This document shows, one piece after another, positions 21,651-33,424 of a stretch of 64,000 nucleotides of DNA. The stretch comes from Larix kaempferi (taxonomy: Eukaryota; Streptophyta; Pinopsida; Pinales; Pinaceae), in assembly GCA_027924585.1 (NCBI GenBank), contig BSBM01000637.1, positions 3,596,001 through 3,660,000 of the forward strand, in the 5' to 3' direction. The stretch's first letter is position 1. Each line of letters opens with the position of its first letter. The notes beneath the pieces are model-generated. The model ran no database searches. It saw only the letters and a list, made by a program, of their open reading frames with translations, and was not told the origin of the DNA. The position numbers and the translations under genes are program-made.

Positions 21651-24512
21651 TTATGTCGACAGGGCGGAGTGGCCGTCGCAATAAAGCTTAAGCCGACTCC
21701 CGTTTATCATTGTAGGTAGTAGTTCTCCATTCAGCTTCGCAAGCTGAACTGCGCCTCCGTCTGTTATTTTTATTACCTGAAAAGGGCCTAACCAATGCAC
21801 GCGAAACTTGCCTGGAAATTTGATGAATTTACTATCATAAAGGAGTACCAAGTCTCCTTCTTCAAAGTGCTTATGCTTAATGTGCCTGTCATGCCAAGCT
21901 TTCTGTCTTTCCTTCTGTACCTGTTGATGAAATCCGGCCAAAAGTCTGTCTTCTTCTAAGGCAAGCAGTTGTGAAAGTCTTTCATTCATAGTATCAGGAT
22001 CTACCATTTCTGTAATTTGCGCAATTCGGAGACTGGGAACAATGTATTCCATGGGCATAACTGCTTCTTGTCCATACACCAAGCTGAAAGGTGTGTGACC
22101 TGTTAGTTTCTTGCAAGTGGTTCTGTAAGCCCATAATACAGCTGTGACTCTAAGGTCCCAATCATCTCTTTGTTGATTACAGATTTTTGTCAGGGCATTC
22201 TCAAGGATCTTATTGAATGCTTCTACCGTACCATTAGCTTGAGGATGGTAGGGTGTACTCTTATGGTGATTAATTTGAAATTCTTCAGTAAGGGCCTCTA
22301 TAGTCTCATTGAGGAAATGTGTACCTTGATCACTCATGAGGATCACTGGGCATCCAAACCTAGTGATAATGTTCTCGAAAATGAACTGCGCGGCAGTAGC
22401 AGCGTCGCAGTTCTTAACTGGCTTCGCCTCAGCCCATCTGGTGAGGTATTCAGTAGCTGTAATGATATATCTTGCGCCAGTTCTTTTTCCTGGTGGGTTA
22501 ATAGGTCCTACAAATTCAATGGCCCATTTATCAAAAGCACGCAGTGTGATCTGGGGTCTTAGCGGCATTTCATCTCTCCTTGATGGTTTTCCTATTCGCT
22601 GGCACACATCGCAACATTTACAGAATTTCTTAGTATCCTTGTGCAATGTCGGCCACCAAAGTCCTGCGGCTAATATCTTTTGCGCAATCGGCTTTCCTGC
22701 GAAATGGCCTCCTGCGGTACCTGAATGCGCTTCTGCGATGATAGAGCTCTTTTCATGTGGTAAGATACATCTGCGCAAAATTTCGTCAGGGCCCAACTTA
22801 TAAAGCTGGCCTGCTATCAAAGTGAAGTCTGCGGCTCTAACAACAAGTTGCTTTTTCTGCTGGATTGTAAACTCAGCCGGCGCTTGTCCGGTAGTGAGAA
22901 ACTCAAGAATATCAGAATAATATTCGTCTGCTGCTTGGATAGAAAACAACTGTGCGTCAGGCAGATTGTCCTCCAGACTTGTAGGTTCCTCTCCTGACTC
23001 TATCCTAGATAGATGGTCAGGCCCTGCATTCAATCTGCCTGGCTTTACAATAACCTCAAAATCATATTCCTGAAAGAGCAGTAGCCATCTGCAAATTCTT
23101 CCTCCTAAAACTGGTTTATTGACCAAATATTTCAAAGCAGAATGGTCAGTATACATTTTAAAGTGAGCTCCTAACAGGTAGTGTCTGAATTTCTGTAGGG
23201 CATACACCATAGCTAATCCTTCCCTTTCTGTAGTGGTGTAATTCTTCTCAGCTGTAGATAGCTTTCTGCTGGAGTAAGCAATTGGGTGGTCAATACTTCC
23301 TTCTCCAGACTGTGTAAGCACGATTCCTAATGCTATGGAAGAAGCATCAACATGAACATGAAAAGGTTTTCTCCAATCCGGGAAAACTAGAATAGGCGCT
23401 GTGATCATCTTTTCTTTAAGTGTGTCCAAGCTCTGTTGGCATTCTTCTGTCCATTGGAACTTCGAATCCTTCTTCAGCAATCTTTCCATAGGTGCTGTGA
23501 TCCTTGCATATCCTTTGATGAATTTTCTCTAGTATCCTGTATGTCCCAATGTAGTGCGCAATTGCTTAACTGAGTTGGGCGCCGGTAAATTAGCAATGAT
23601 GGCAACCTTCGCAGGATCCATCAGAAGTCCTTGTCTGCATACAATATGTCCCAACAAAACACCAAAGGGCGCACAAAATATACATTTTTTCAAGTTAAGG
23701 GAAATCTGATGCTGTCTACATTTTTCTAGCATCATGCGCAGATTCGCAATATGGTTCTTTAGTAAACCAAATACAGTCCAGTCATCAAAATAGACTTCTA
23801 AAAACTTGTGGATAAATTCTTTAAAAACAGCAACAACAACTCTAGAGAAGATAGCAGGTGCGTTTTTAAGACCAAAGGGCATTACCGTATACTGGACTGA
23901 GCCCCATTCAGTTGCAAAAGTAGTCTTGTGGCGGTCATCCGGATGGATTCTGATCTGATGATATCCCGAGAAACCATCAGTGAAGGAGTAAGCCTCTTGT
24001 CCTCCAACATTATCAAGTACTTCATCTGTGAAAGGAGTGGGAAATGGATCGTGCGCTGATGCATCATTGAGTTTGCGCAAGTCAACACAAATTCTTATTT
24101 CACCTTTTGTTTTCTTTTCTTGGACCACCATAGGACTAATCCAATCGCTTTCCTCTACTGGCTCAATAATACCTGCTGCAAGCATCTTATCAATTTCTTC
24201 TTTAACTTTTTCTTTGTAGCGCGGGTTCAACCTGTATGGGCGCTGCTTTACTGGCTTGGCATCTGGTTTCAGAGGTATGCGCATCACTCCTAAGTCTCCT
24301 AGGATACCTTTCATTTCTGTGAACTTGGTAGGGAAGATATCCTGGTAGTCACGTAATAAATCTGAAACATGCGCAACAGTTTCATCATCCCAATAATCTC
24401 CTATAGAAGCAAATTTTGGGTCAGCTTCTGTACCAATGTTAACTTTCTTGAGCTTGACATGTTCTGTGATGGCAGGAATATCAAGCTCAAGACCTTCAAT
24501 ATTGCGCGTCCC
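21651..24512 (-). pseudogene. pol: pol of element E: reverse transcriptase, RNase H, integrase
   Basis: It is in the same frame as gag-protease, after a TAA (24513-24515), and is interrupted only by a TAG at 23529-23531 where the family usually has GYYRKF. RT shows SFTDGFSGYHQI, MPFGLKNAPA and catalytic YFDD (about 23792-23781). RNase H keeps all four acidic residues (VDAS, EREGLA, YTDH, PDHLSR). Integrase shows the HHCC zinc site ([13 protein letters not shown]) and then WAIEFVGPI, where the first catalytic Asp is Glu (near 22517). SDQGTHF and NGTVEAF supply the other two catalytic residues. The tail ends [10 protein letters not shown]. The Asp-to-Glu change and the TAG make an active protein unlikely. 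Confidence 0.9.
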
Positions 24513-27500
24513 TTATGATTCTGGGATATTGATGTTGCGAGGATCGTCCTCATCTTCAGCGGTGAAGTTATAGCATTCCAGGGCATGTTCTATCTGGACA
24601 GCCCAATCTGGTTGGGAATACTCTGTTACTAGACATGGTTCAAATACCTTCTTTTTAATACACTTCAGAGCCTGATCAATACTTGGATGCTCTGACTCAA
24701 AGCTGAATGTAAGTTGAAAACTTTCTATCATAAGAGCCCAAGTAAGAGTGCCTCTGCGCAATTCTGTTTCAGTATACCAATTCCTTGGAATTGTATCCAA
24801 TGTGTGGATGAATTGGTGAACCCATTCATCTTCCGGAATATCTGACCATTGCTGAATACATGCTTCAATGTGTGACCTGGGGTCACTCTGTCCTTCGTAT
24901 TTGCGTAGCGCTTCGGCTGTGGTGTCCAAAAATCTGCGCAGTATCAATCTGCGACAGTCTTTCCATGTATGAATATTCTCCTTGTGTGCAATCCACCATC
25001 TTGCGGGTGTAGCGCGCAATGCTACATCCAGTGCCTGTATGCGCTGCGGTTCTGGAAGCTTTTGTTCATATTCCTGTATGAATTTAGTTACTTCGGTTAG
25101 ACCATCAAAAGTTGGAGTGTCAGTTAATTCTGTGCCAATCCATCGAATGGATTTAGTTATCATGGCGCAACGTCTTGCAGAAACCTCATGTAGACGATTC
25201 TGCCAGTTTTCCAATCCTGCATCTAAATCTGATGTGCACGAGCTATCACATCGCCAGCTGATATGGCCGTCTGCTGTGGGGTTGACATAGTCACTGTGGT
25301 TAGTGGTCATCTGGTACAAAATTTCCATGTGGCGGGCTTCCTCTTCTGCGCGAATGGGTTCTATATATCTTGGTCCTTGAATAGGATCAAGAGGTGCGAT
25401 GACCCTGATCTGGTCATCCTCAAAGGTCATCTGCCTTTTCTTCAGGTTAATGACAGCCAAATTATCAAATGCCCAGTCTATTCCTAACAGCGCTGGGTAT
25501 GGTCTACTATCATCCATAATTTTGATTACTTCAAAATCTGCAGAGCTTCTTACTCCTTCAATATCAATAGGTACATTGGGTAATCTGCCCAATGGAGAGA
25601 CTCGTTGCTGATTTGCGAGTCTTAGCTGGATAGGGGATCTTGTAAGCTGAGGGCTTCCCATCTGTTCCCATGTCTGCATAGTGAGAACATTGGCTTCGGA
25701 GCCTAAATCTAACATGACTTCATCCATTTCAAATGCTCCAATCTGCGCTGTGAGCCTCATCTCTTTTCCAGTTCTAATGTGACTCCTAATCTGGTGAACA
25801 GCACACTGCGGTGTGTTCGTCGAAGCAGAGTGTTGGCACTGATCCAACAGGTGTTGGAGTTCTAGAGTTGCTTTTTCATTGCGCAACAATTTTAAGCATT
25901 GTCGCAGGAATGCATGAACACTGCCTAGTGCATGCTCATCATCATCGTCAGGCCTTCCAGCTGTAGTTGCCTGTTCTTGTACCAGGTTGTCTTGTCTTAG
26001 CACTTGCGATCTACTAATGTTCTGCGGACTTGCGGCAGAACTTGAAGCTCTCGGATCTGAGAAATACTCTTGAGCTTGCTTAAATGCTTCTTTTTGCTTC
26101 TGCAGGTTAAGTGGGGCTGGTTTAATGTTAGCGCGGCGCACCCATTGCGTCGCTTGCTTTCTCGTTCCCATCTCTTGCGCACCAGTGGTTGCTCCACTGC
26201 GTGTCACTATATTAACTGTAGGGTCTGGTTCTCTTTTTTCTGCTCCAATCAACTGGATATTCTGATTGACCTGTGGTGTCTTTGCTTGCATCTTAGCCTG
26301 TAACTGAGGGCATTCTTCAATGATATGATCAGAAGATTTACAATACCTGCAGAGGGTTGTAGGATTTTGGCAATCCCTAGCAAAATGACCTTGTGTTCCG
26401 CAATTATAACAAGTGATCTGTCCTCTTCCGCGACCAAGATTTGTTGTGCGTCCGCGTCCTCTGTAATTTGCTGCTCGGGCGTCCCGAGTTTGGTCATAAG
26501 GTGGACCTACTGTGGGTCCTTGTGTCTCTGCTTGTACCCTATAAACATCATGCTTTCTTTCTATCATAAGATCATATGCTCTACAATTGTTCTCATCATG
26601 ACCTACTGATTTACAGAAATTACAATATAGGTTCTTTGGGGTTTGCACATATTTCTGGAGCAAGTGACATTCTTGTGGTCTATGACCTCTAGTTCTACAG
26701 ATTTCACACCAAGGCCCTTGTGCCTGTGGTAAAGGATTAGGTGCTCCAGTCGTAATATAGTCTATGAAAACGGGGCAATGGTCCTTTGAATGACCTTGGG
26801 CTTTACATTTTGTGCACCAAATTTCTTCCTTAATCTCCTTTCCTTTCTTAATATCATGCACTTGCAAGGTTAAGTTTGCTAATTGGTTATGTAAATGCGC
26901 AACATCGTTGCTTGTTCCTGCAATTGGCGAAGCTTCTAGTTTCATAGCCATTTCTAGAGCTTGTTCCTGAGTATTGAGATTCTGTTGCATAAGAGGAAGT
27001 CTAATGTGTGGGAGCAGCGCAGCAATGAACCATTCTTTATGTTGCTGTGGTGCAAACTCGAAGCTTACTTGATCTATCAAGGCTTTGAACTTCTGGTCAA
27101 AGTCCCATACTGATTCTGTAGGTAACTGTTTGATGTCTTTGAGCTCTGTGATACACTGTGATTCTGATTTAGGTTTCTTAAATTCCCGAATCATAGCATT
27201 TCTTACCTCAGCAAGCGTCCTATTCTGTGCTGTTGAGTATTTCATGAACCAAGTCAAGGCTCTTTCTCTTAGTGTGGTTGCTAACTGAACCAGTTTAACA
27301 GCATCGTCATTAATTTGCTTAATTGTCCAAATGGCTTCACATAAGAACCAGTGCTGCTCAGGGTCTTCTATCCCTGTTCCTCTAAAAGTTGGTGGCTTCA
27401 TGTCATCACCCATCCTTCTTGCGCGGGTTTGAGGTGGAGGTACTGTAGCTGTGCCTCCGGGATGGTTAAACAAAGGTGGTACAGAGGTACCAGAAGTACC

Positions 27501-28235
27501 GTGTGGGCTACTAGAAGGTGTTACTGTAGGATTATACTGAGCTCCGTCTGGTTTTTGCGGTGTAAAGGGGTAATAAGGGATATGAGCACTCCCTTGGCAT
27601 TCTATATGGCTTGCTCTAGGGACTTGGCTATCGTCTGGGCTAGACTCAAAAGAATATTGGTCAAGGCCTACTTTATATCATTTTCCACTACGAGTGCAAC
27701 CAATAACTTCAGGATCACTATCAGAATCTACGGACATTACTTGTCTATGCTATTCATCAGAAGCAATACATAGCTTTCCTTTTTCATACAGAAGCATTTT
27801 AATCCATAAGTTCAGAGAATTTAAGAACTTACCTCTGTGTACTTGGAAGAAACTCCTCTCAGCTTCACTGAAACTTTTTCTTGTATCGACTGCAAATTCG
27901 GTAATGAAACCTTCCAGTAGACTATTCAACCAAAAGTCTACTGCGCGGGAAACAGAGTTGTCGATCCGCTTCACAATACTGACTAGCTCAGGCGTCCACG
28001 TGACAGGTCGATCAACATGCAGCGTAGGTGTAGAATCTGCTAACTTGGCTATCCAAGCGTGTAACTCCAATGCAAACGTAACAAAGAAAATTTCGTAAAG
28101 GTCAGCATAAATATACTTCTGTAACCAGTCTTCTGTTTGAAACGTGAGGCTTCTATTTTCTTGTTCAGCGAACTCTTTAGCCTTTACATCAAACCAATCT
28201 CCAATTTCTTTAGCTGTAGGATTCCAGTAACACAT
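24513..28235 (-). pseudogene. gag: gag-protease of element E with a second Gag-like domain after the protease
   Basis: One frame from ATG 28235 to TAA 24513 (1241 codons) has in-frame TAG (27750) and one TGA (near 27675). The first 161 residues are an unrecognised helical domain. Counting from the ATG at 27473: a capsid-like domain (about 25-185); five CCHC zinc knuckles (first Cys at 220, 256, 284, 355 and 375, each CX2CX4HX4C); and protease with LDLGSEANVL (Asp 589) and ALLG (661-664). Residues 786-925 then read as another retrotransposon-Gag-like domain (TPTFDGLTEVTKFIQEYE, RATPARWW, EDEWVHQFIHTLD). Gag normally precedes protease once, so this layout is odd. Reading through TAA would join it to pol. 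Confidence 0.85.
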
Positions 28236-28337
28236 TTGTTAACTGAGCAAGTCTCAGTGTAACAGAACCTTATGTTGTCTTCAGCAACAATCTCAGATGT
28301 CGCGTAACTTAGTAAGTCTTACAGCAACAAGTCGCAA
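28236..28337 (-). other. Short leader of element E between the PBS array and gag
   Basis: About 100 bp without a recognised motif, apart from a degenerate copy of the array unit near 28275-28330. Confidence 0.4.
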
Positions 28338-28758
28338 GGCAACGGAATCATTTGTTCGCTGCGATGTCGCGCGTCTCTAAAATAACAAGTCACTAGGCAA
28401 CGAAACCATCTGTTGGCTCAATCAACAGGGTTCAAAGCCATGGAAGTAATGTGATCAAAAAGTCATAAGGCAACGGAACCATCTGTTGGCTCCAACAGTA
28501 TCTCACACGTCGCTGAAAGAACAAGTCTCATTCGCGCGGCAACGGGACCATTTGTTGGCTCCTCAATCTCACGCGTCACTGGAATAAGAAGTTTCGCTCA
28601 CGCGGCAACGGAACCATTTGTTGGCTCCTCAATCTCACGCGTCACTGGAATAAGAAGTTTCGCTCACGCGGCAACGGAACCATTTGTTGGCTCCTCAATC
28701 TCACGCGTCACTGGAATAAGAAGTTTCGCTGTCCCGGCAACGGAACCATTTGTTGGCT
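28338..28758 (-). repeat. Array of seven LTR-end plus primer-binding-site units in element E
   Basis: The plus-strand word ggcaacggaaccatYtgttggct, or a close variant, starts near 28338, 28395, 28468, 28538, 28603, 28670 and 28736. Spacing settles at 65-67 bp for the last four. Each copy reproduces the last bases of the LTR (AGCCAACA on the minus strand) and the first 12-13 bases of the primer-binding site. Only the last copy, at the true LTR edge, has the full 18-base tRNA match. Copies get more degenerate away from the LTR. Confidence 0.85.
28731..28748 (-). promoter_or_regulatory. Primer-binding site (tRNA-Glu) of element E
   Basis: The minus strand reads TGGTTCCGTTGCCGGGAC, two bases inside the 5' LTR. 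It matches the complement of the 3' end of plant tRNA-Glu plus CCA over 18 bases, from memory of that tRNA. Confidence 0.85.
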
Positions 28759-30216
28759 GCTTTTCTGGGCAGACCCGGGTTTTAATGAAGCGCAGCAACA
28801 AAACCCCTTGGTGCACTGGCCCTCTCAGCAACGAGCTGCGCGGCAGCTCGAGGTCTCACCCAAAGTGGCTATGGGGGGGTTAAGGAATCAGCTTTCCTTA
28901 ACCGTGGTGACGCTGAGATTGTTCTAAATATCTTCTTCTCCCTCAAATATCGGCGGTCGGCCTTTCCCGCAGGCCTCGCGACGCAACTGCGCGGAAGCCT
29001 TCCTTCCTGCACACCCACTGCGCAGTCTCGTCCTCCGGGCGCGGAAGGCGCCTATTCCTTGCGTCGACGCGCTCAAATACCTTCTCGCCCTGCGCACTCG
29101 TCGCAGTCACGCGAAACTCGATCGCTGCAGCGACAGCGTTCCACCACTCCTTCTATACTTGGAGATTATAACAATAACGGATTATAACAATGAAGGACCT
29201 TCCTACACTCACTTAAACAGTCGCAAAGATGATGCAAAAGACGTACACACAGGTAATGATCTTAAACAGTTATCATTCCCGCAAACATTACAACAAGAAG
29301 ATAAATGCGAAGCTCTTCTCCTCGAGGAAAACCACGTCCACGGGAGTGTTATATTAACCAGAAAATGATAGAGTTATACAATATGCTGCGCACACAGCTG
29401 TAGCCTTAGATCTTTCCAGGAAACTCCACTCACACAGCTGGGAGCCCTTCTCTCAATCTAGTCTCCTCTCTATGGAGATTACAAAGGCACAGACGTCGAC
29501 TCAGACTGTCTGGGCCAAACTCAGGGATTAGCTCCTCGGCTATCCGATTTCCTCTCTAGTTCTACACTCTGGGTAGAAAATACAGAAGGATAATCAACAC
29601 ATGATCTATCCTTTAGACTGGCTATCTAACAGTCTAACATCTAGCTCTCTCTAACTCTCTAACCCAACCCAACCCAACATCTATCCATTACAATTATTCA
29701 TATATATAGGTGGCCATGACGGTCACACCTTTACAAAACTGTGGGCCTTTCCCAACAGTGATTCCCAAAAACCCTAACCACGCACATGGCTAGGTGTACT
29801 GTAGGCGCCGCTTGCAGTCACGTCGCCGCTTCCTGCAGGCTCCATGAATTCCGGCGCAGATTGTGGGTATGGGCGATCGTCCTTCGCCTTCAATGCTCTG
29901 GTCCGTTGCTCCTCCTTGATCCGAGCAACCATAACTTCTGTACTGAGCCTTTAAATGAGGGTAGCTGAGCCCTCTACTCCATCGCCTTACTTATTATGGT
30001 AGCTGAGCCACCTTCATTCTTCGATGACGTGCGCGCGAGCTCCGCAATTTCCGGTCTGTGATCTGCGCTGAGATCATCCATCTGGCACCGTACTGCGCAC
30101 CGTCTCCTTCTTATCCAAAACTTAGTGCTTGTCCCAAAATTAGCACTTTCCTTCCATACTCGTGCTTTTTCCCAAAATTCACAGCTTTTACTATAGTTGC
30201 GACCTTGGCCCCAACA
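28751..30216 (-). repeat. 5' LTR of element E
   Basis: It has exactly the length of the left LTR. About 24 single-base differences are seen by eye, mostly transitions. A TATA-like run is at 29699-29710 on the minus strand. Confidence 0.95.
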
Positions 30217-30221
30217 GCTAC
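30217..30221. repeat. Target site duplication of element E, right copy
   Basis: gctac matches 16693-16697. Confidence 0.95.
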
Positions 30222-31228
30222 AACCTAGAAGGTAATCCGCGACGGATACTTCTAGTCCACACTGTTCATTAACTGTATCACAGCAGTCAAGCATTGTCAT
30301 AATTGCCAACTCTTTGCCCCTAAGGCCCGGACACCACCTGCCCCACTCCACCTAGTCATCACAGTTGGCCCTTTTTGCAAATGGGCCATAGACTTCATGG
30401 AGTGTAATCCCTCATCCATTAACAGCCATAAGTACATCATTGTCACCGTCGACTACTTCACCAAATGGGCTGAAGCCATGCCTACCTTCAACTGTAAAGC
30501 TGACACTGCTACCCATTTCTTTTTTAACCATGTCATCACACGATTCGGGGTCCCTAAATAGCTTGTCTCGAATCATGGCTCACATTTTCAAAATGCCATT
30601 TGGTGCGAGTTTTCCACTCTCCTTAAGTTCAACATCAGTATGCCTCTGCTTATTACCCCCAAGGGAACGACCAAGTTGCAGCCATTAACAAAATTTTGAA
30701 AACAATCCTCCAACAAACTGTTGACTGACATAAGTCCAATTGGCATCACATGCTTTTCCCCGCACTATGGGATTACCACACATCAACTAAGACCGCCACC
30801 GATTTTACCCTTTTCACTTAGTTCATGGTGTTGAATCTGTCCTCCCCATCGAATGTCAGATCCCTGCCCTCCACATTGCCATTGAACTTCTCCTAGACAC
30901 CTCACCACTAGAACAATGTCTGCTATTACTAGAACAAGCCGACGAAGACCATCGCGCAGCCCTCCAAACCATTGAGGCCACCAAGAGCTGCTCCAAAGTC
31001 GATTATGACAAACATGTCCACCCACGAACTTTCCATGAAGGAGATCTAGTACTCGTTTATGACCAAGCTCATGACAAGACAGGTAAATGGAAGTTTGAGT
31101 CCATGTGGCAAGGCCCATACATAGTACATACTTGCCTTGGACATGGGGCATATATCCTAACTGATTCAGAGAGCCACCCCTTTCACAACCCCTGTAATGG
31201 GTTGTATCTCAAACATTTTTACCCTTAA
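30222..31228 (+). pseudogene. pol: Integrase of element B, catalytic core and C-terminus (broken)
   Basis: Reading resumes directly after E. The zinc-site CHNC is followed by WAIDFMECN, with the first catalytic Asp intact, and VDYFTKWAEAMP. Where the second catalytic Asp is expected the sequence reads SNHGSHF, Asp to Asn, so the enzyme is dead even without the stops. The C-terminal part is open from about 30830 (IPALHIAIELLLDT, FHEGDLVLVYDQAHDK) to the NGLYLKHFYP tail and TAA at 31226-31228, matching F's ending NGLYLKRFYA. Confidence 0.8.
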
Positions 31229-31331
31229 AAAATCCTTCGGACCCGCTAGTTCATGTTGTACAGTTTGCTTTCTTTTTTATTTCCACTTTTTTCCACAACC
31301 TTACATTCGTCATTTTCCTGCATTATCACAG

Positions 31332-31724
31332 ATGGACCATTTTCCACCTTATTACGTTAGCTTCACCGATGGAGCAAGTCGTTGGTCTCCAAACTTGGCC
31401 TCCGTAGCTTGGGTCTTATATTCCCCTTTGAATGAGTTGATTCACCTTGATGGAGTGTGCATAGGCGCTGCTACCAATAACTAGACTGAGTACGATGTCA
31501 TGACCGATCTCCTGACTGCTGCCCTCCAAATGGGTATACATCACCTTCATGTGTTCCTTGACTCCCAACTCAACAACTCCTACCAGGTATGTGATCCTTG
31601 CCTCTATAGAAAATTACTGCGCACAAAACAACTTAGCCGACAATTTGAATCCATCACCTTCACTCATGTCCCAAGAGCTCAAAACAGTGTCACAGATCAA
31701 ATGGCTAACAACATCCTAGACTAG
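31332..31724 (+). pseudogene. Second RNase H (plant/archaeal type) of element B after integrase
   Basis: All four acidic positions are visible: FTDGAS, TEYD, FLDSQL and VTDQMA. One in-frame TAG lies before the TEY word (near 31482). The separate frame starts about 100 bp after the integrase stop, as in F (49403-49816). Acquired RNase H domains are known from Tat-lineage plant elements; the role would be removal of RNA from RNA-DNA hybrids in place of the damaged resident domain. Confidence 0.8.
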
Positions 31725-31728
31725 CATA

Positions 31729-32301
31729 TCAATCACATCATGTAAATCATCCACCATGCATCATTATCATAACATGTACATATATTAAAAACATTAAAAT
31801 CCCAAAAAGACTACATCTATAATAGGGCATCCACATGCCTACTACAACACATCATTTGCATCCACGTGCAATAACCAAACATAAGACAATAAATGCGCAT
31901 CCACGTGCATACAAAAGTAATCACCGCAAAATGCATCCATGTGCATAGATATATATATATCATTGTCATACAGATGTCATGAGTACCCCAGCACTCACCT
32001 ATACAAAAAATATACATCAAGGAGACCCAACAGCATCCTTGTCATAAATACATGCTGTATATACACAAAATCCTAGATGCCCATATGCATCAGGGGCAAT
32101 CCCCCGAACTCCCTAACAAGATTCGTATCCCCCGTCTGAATCCTCATCAGCGGCCTCTCCTGCCAACTCATCCTCTCCTCACTCCTCCTTTGGATCCCCC
32201 TCTGGGTCCTCCTCATTCCCTTGATGGTCTTGAGCCCTCCTCTCCTCGGCTAGCACTGCCACCCGCATCAAAATCACCCGCAAGTCCCATGGAGCCTTAT
32301 A
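31729..32301 (+). other. Element B region downstream of second RNase H
   Basis: No gene is seen on the plus strand. The short word gcatccacgtgcat or a variant recurs about five times at 31828-31950. The rest may be the untranslated 3' end of the antisense gene. Confidence 0.5.
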
Positions 32302-33424
32302 TCAGGCCTCGATCACCCTCCGATCCAACTCTCGCCAACCCTTGTCGGAGATCCCCACCAGTAGTCGATCTAGGGTAACCCGCAGGGACTCCAAAGTCCC
32401 GTTAGCATCCCGTCGTTGCACTTCCCCCCGGTCCAGTAGGGCTGGCACTGCTATGCGACCCCTATGGTCCCTATACCACTGTGGTGGCCTTGATCCCACA
32501 TCTGCATCAAACCAAATCACCAATAGTCAAGATCATCATATATCTCTAGCAAACAATCTAACATAAAACCAACAATCATGAAGCTGGATACATACCATCT
32601 GGGCCCCAAGCCTGTCCTGGAGGTCGTGGCACCTCTAGATCTCCCTAATAGTTCATTTCATGGTATGGGTAATCATCAATACTCACTGGCATCTGCAACC
32701 ATTGCATGTATAGCTCCCCCGTAAAATACCGCCCTACCTCTCCACCACCCCGTCGGCACATCATCTGACCCCACCGCACCATTTGTGGCTCCCTCAGCCC
32801 CCCATCCTGGATCTGCACGCACGGTCGTAATGTCAGAACCCGCTCGATGAAGAAAGCATACATGAACGACCCATAGCAGAACTCCCCTCCCAAAACCTTG
32901 ACCTTGCTTAGCTCCCACTGAACATAGGTGAGGAACATCTGGCCCCAAGCAAAGTAGGTACCTTGTACGACCCGCTCCACCAACTATATCTGTCCCCCTG
33001 ACACTCGGTGGGGCATCTGTGATCCTAGAACTCAGACCACACATTCTGCGATTGCTCGGATCAACGGTTCCTGTAAGTTGTAGACCAGAAGTGCATTCTT
33101 ATGCACCTCTGCCATAGGGAAGCAGTATCGGTCCAGTATCTCGTCCATATCCACATCTGCGAACCTTCGTGGTTTCGTATCCGCCACCCTACCCAAACAA
33201 GGAAGCCTTGTCAAAAAGTAAACATCCGTCAGGGTAAGCTCCAATCTCTCCCCTTGCACCATGAACACCTCCCTCTCAGGCTCCCAGAAGCCCACCAACC
33301 TGTTCAGCAACAAATCTACTGAATGTATCATCGGTACCTGTGTGAACTTCAGTAACCTGCACAGCCCCAAAGTCCCCCGGATGTGTCGATCATACCGTAT
33401 GTACTCCATGACATCGTTGGGCAT
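32302..33424 (-). pseudogene. Antisense gene of element B, PMD-like, with one intron
   Basis: Exon 1 runs 33424-32596 in one frame with TGA at 33032, TAG shortly after (near 32987) and TAG near 32645. Exon 2 runs 32501-32302. Between them a 94-bp intron (32595-32502) has donor GATG|GTATGT and acceptor TTTGATGCAG, and splicing keeps the frame into DVGSRPPQWYRDHRGR. The protein has GLCRLLKF, FMVQGERLELTLTDVYFLT, then SKVKVLGGEF and SIDDYPY. It lines up with the antisense gene of F (FLIGLSKRG, MIDDYPY) and with the third ORF of E (RITGLSKVGK). The LTLTDVYFLTRLP word resembles the plant mobile domain. The product's function is unknown. Confidence 0.75.

Larger units (their letters stand above)
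16698..30216 (-). mobile_element. Element E: full-length three-ORF Ty3/gypsy retrotransposon (Athila-like)
   Basis: E is 13,519 bp with 1466-bp LTRs. Its sense strand is minus: 5' LTR 28751-30216, tRNA-Glu primer site, a seven-copy PBS-like array, gag-protease, pol, a third ORF, polypurine tract and 3' LTR. The LTRs differ at about 24 positions by eye. The gag-pol frame has four stop codons but no frameshift. The integrase tail (INGSRLKLY) and the ORF after integrase resemble the Athila group; this assignment is by eye. Confidence 0.95.

Noticed and set aside
32052-32378. 108-codon plus-strand proline-rich frame
   Set aside because: It overlaps exon 2 and the 3' end of the antisense gene on the other strand; composition fits a shadow frame.
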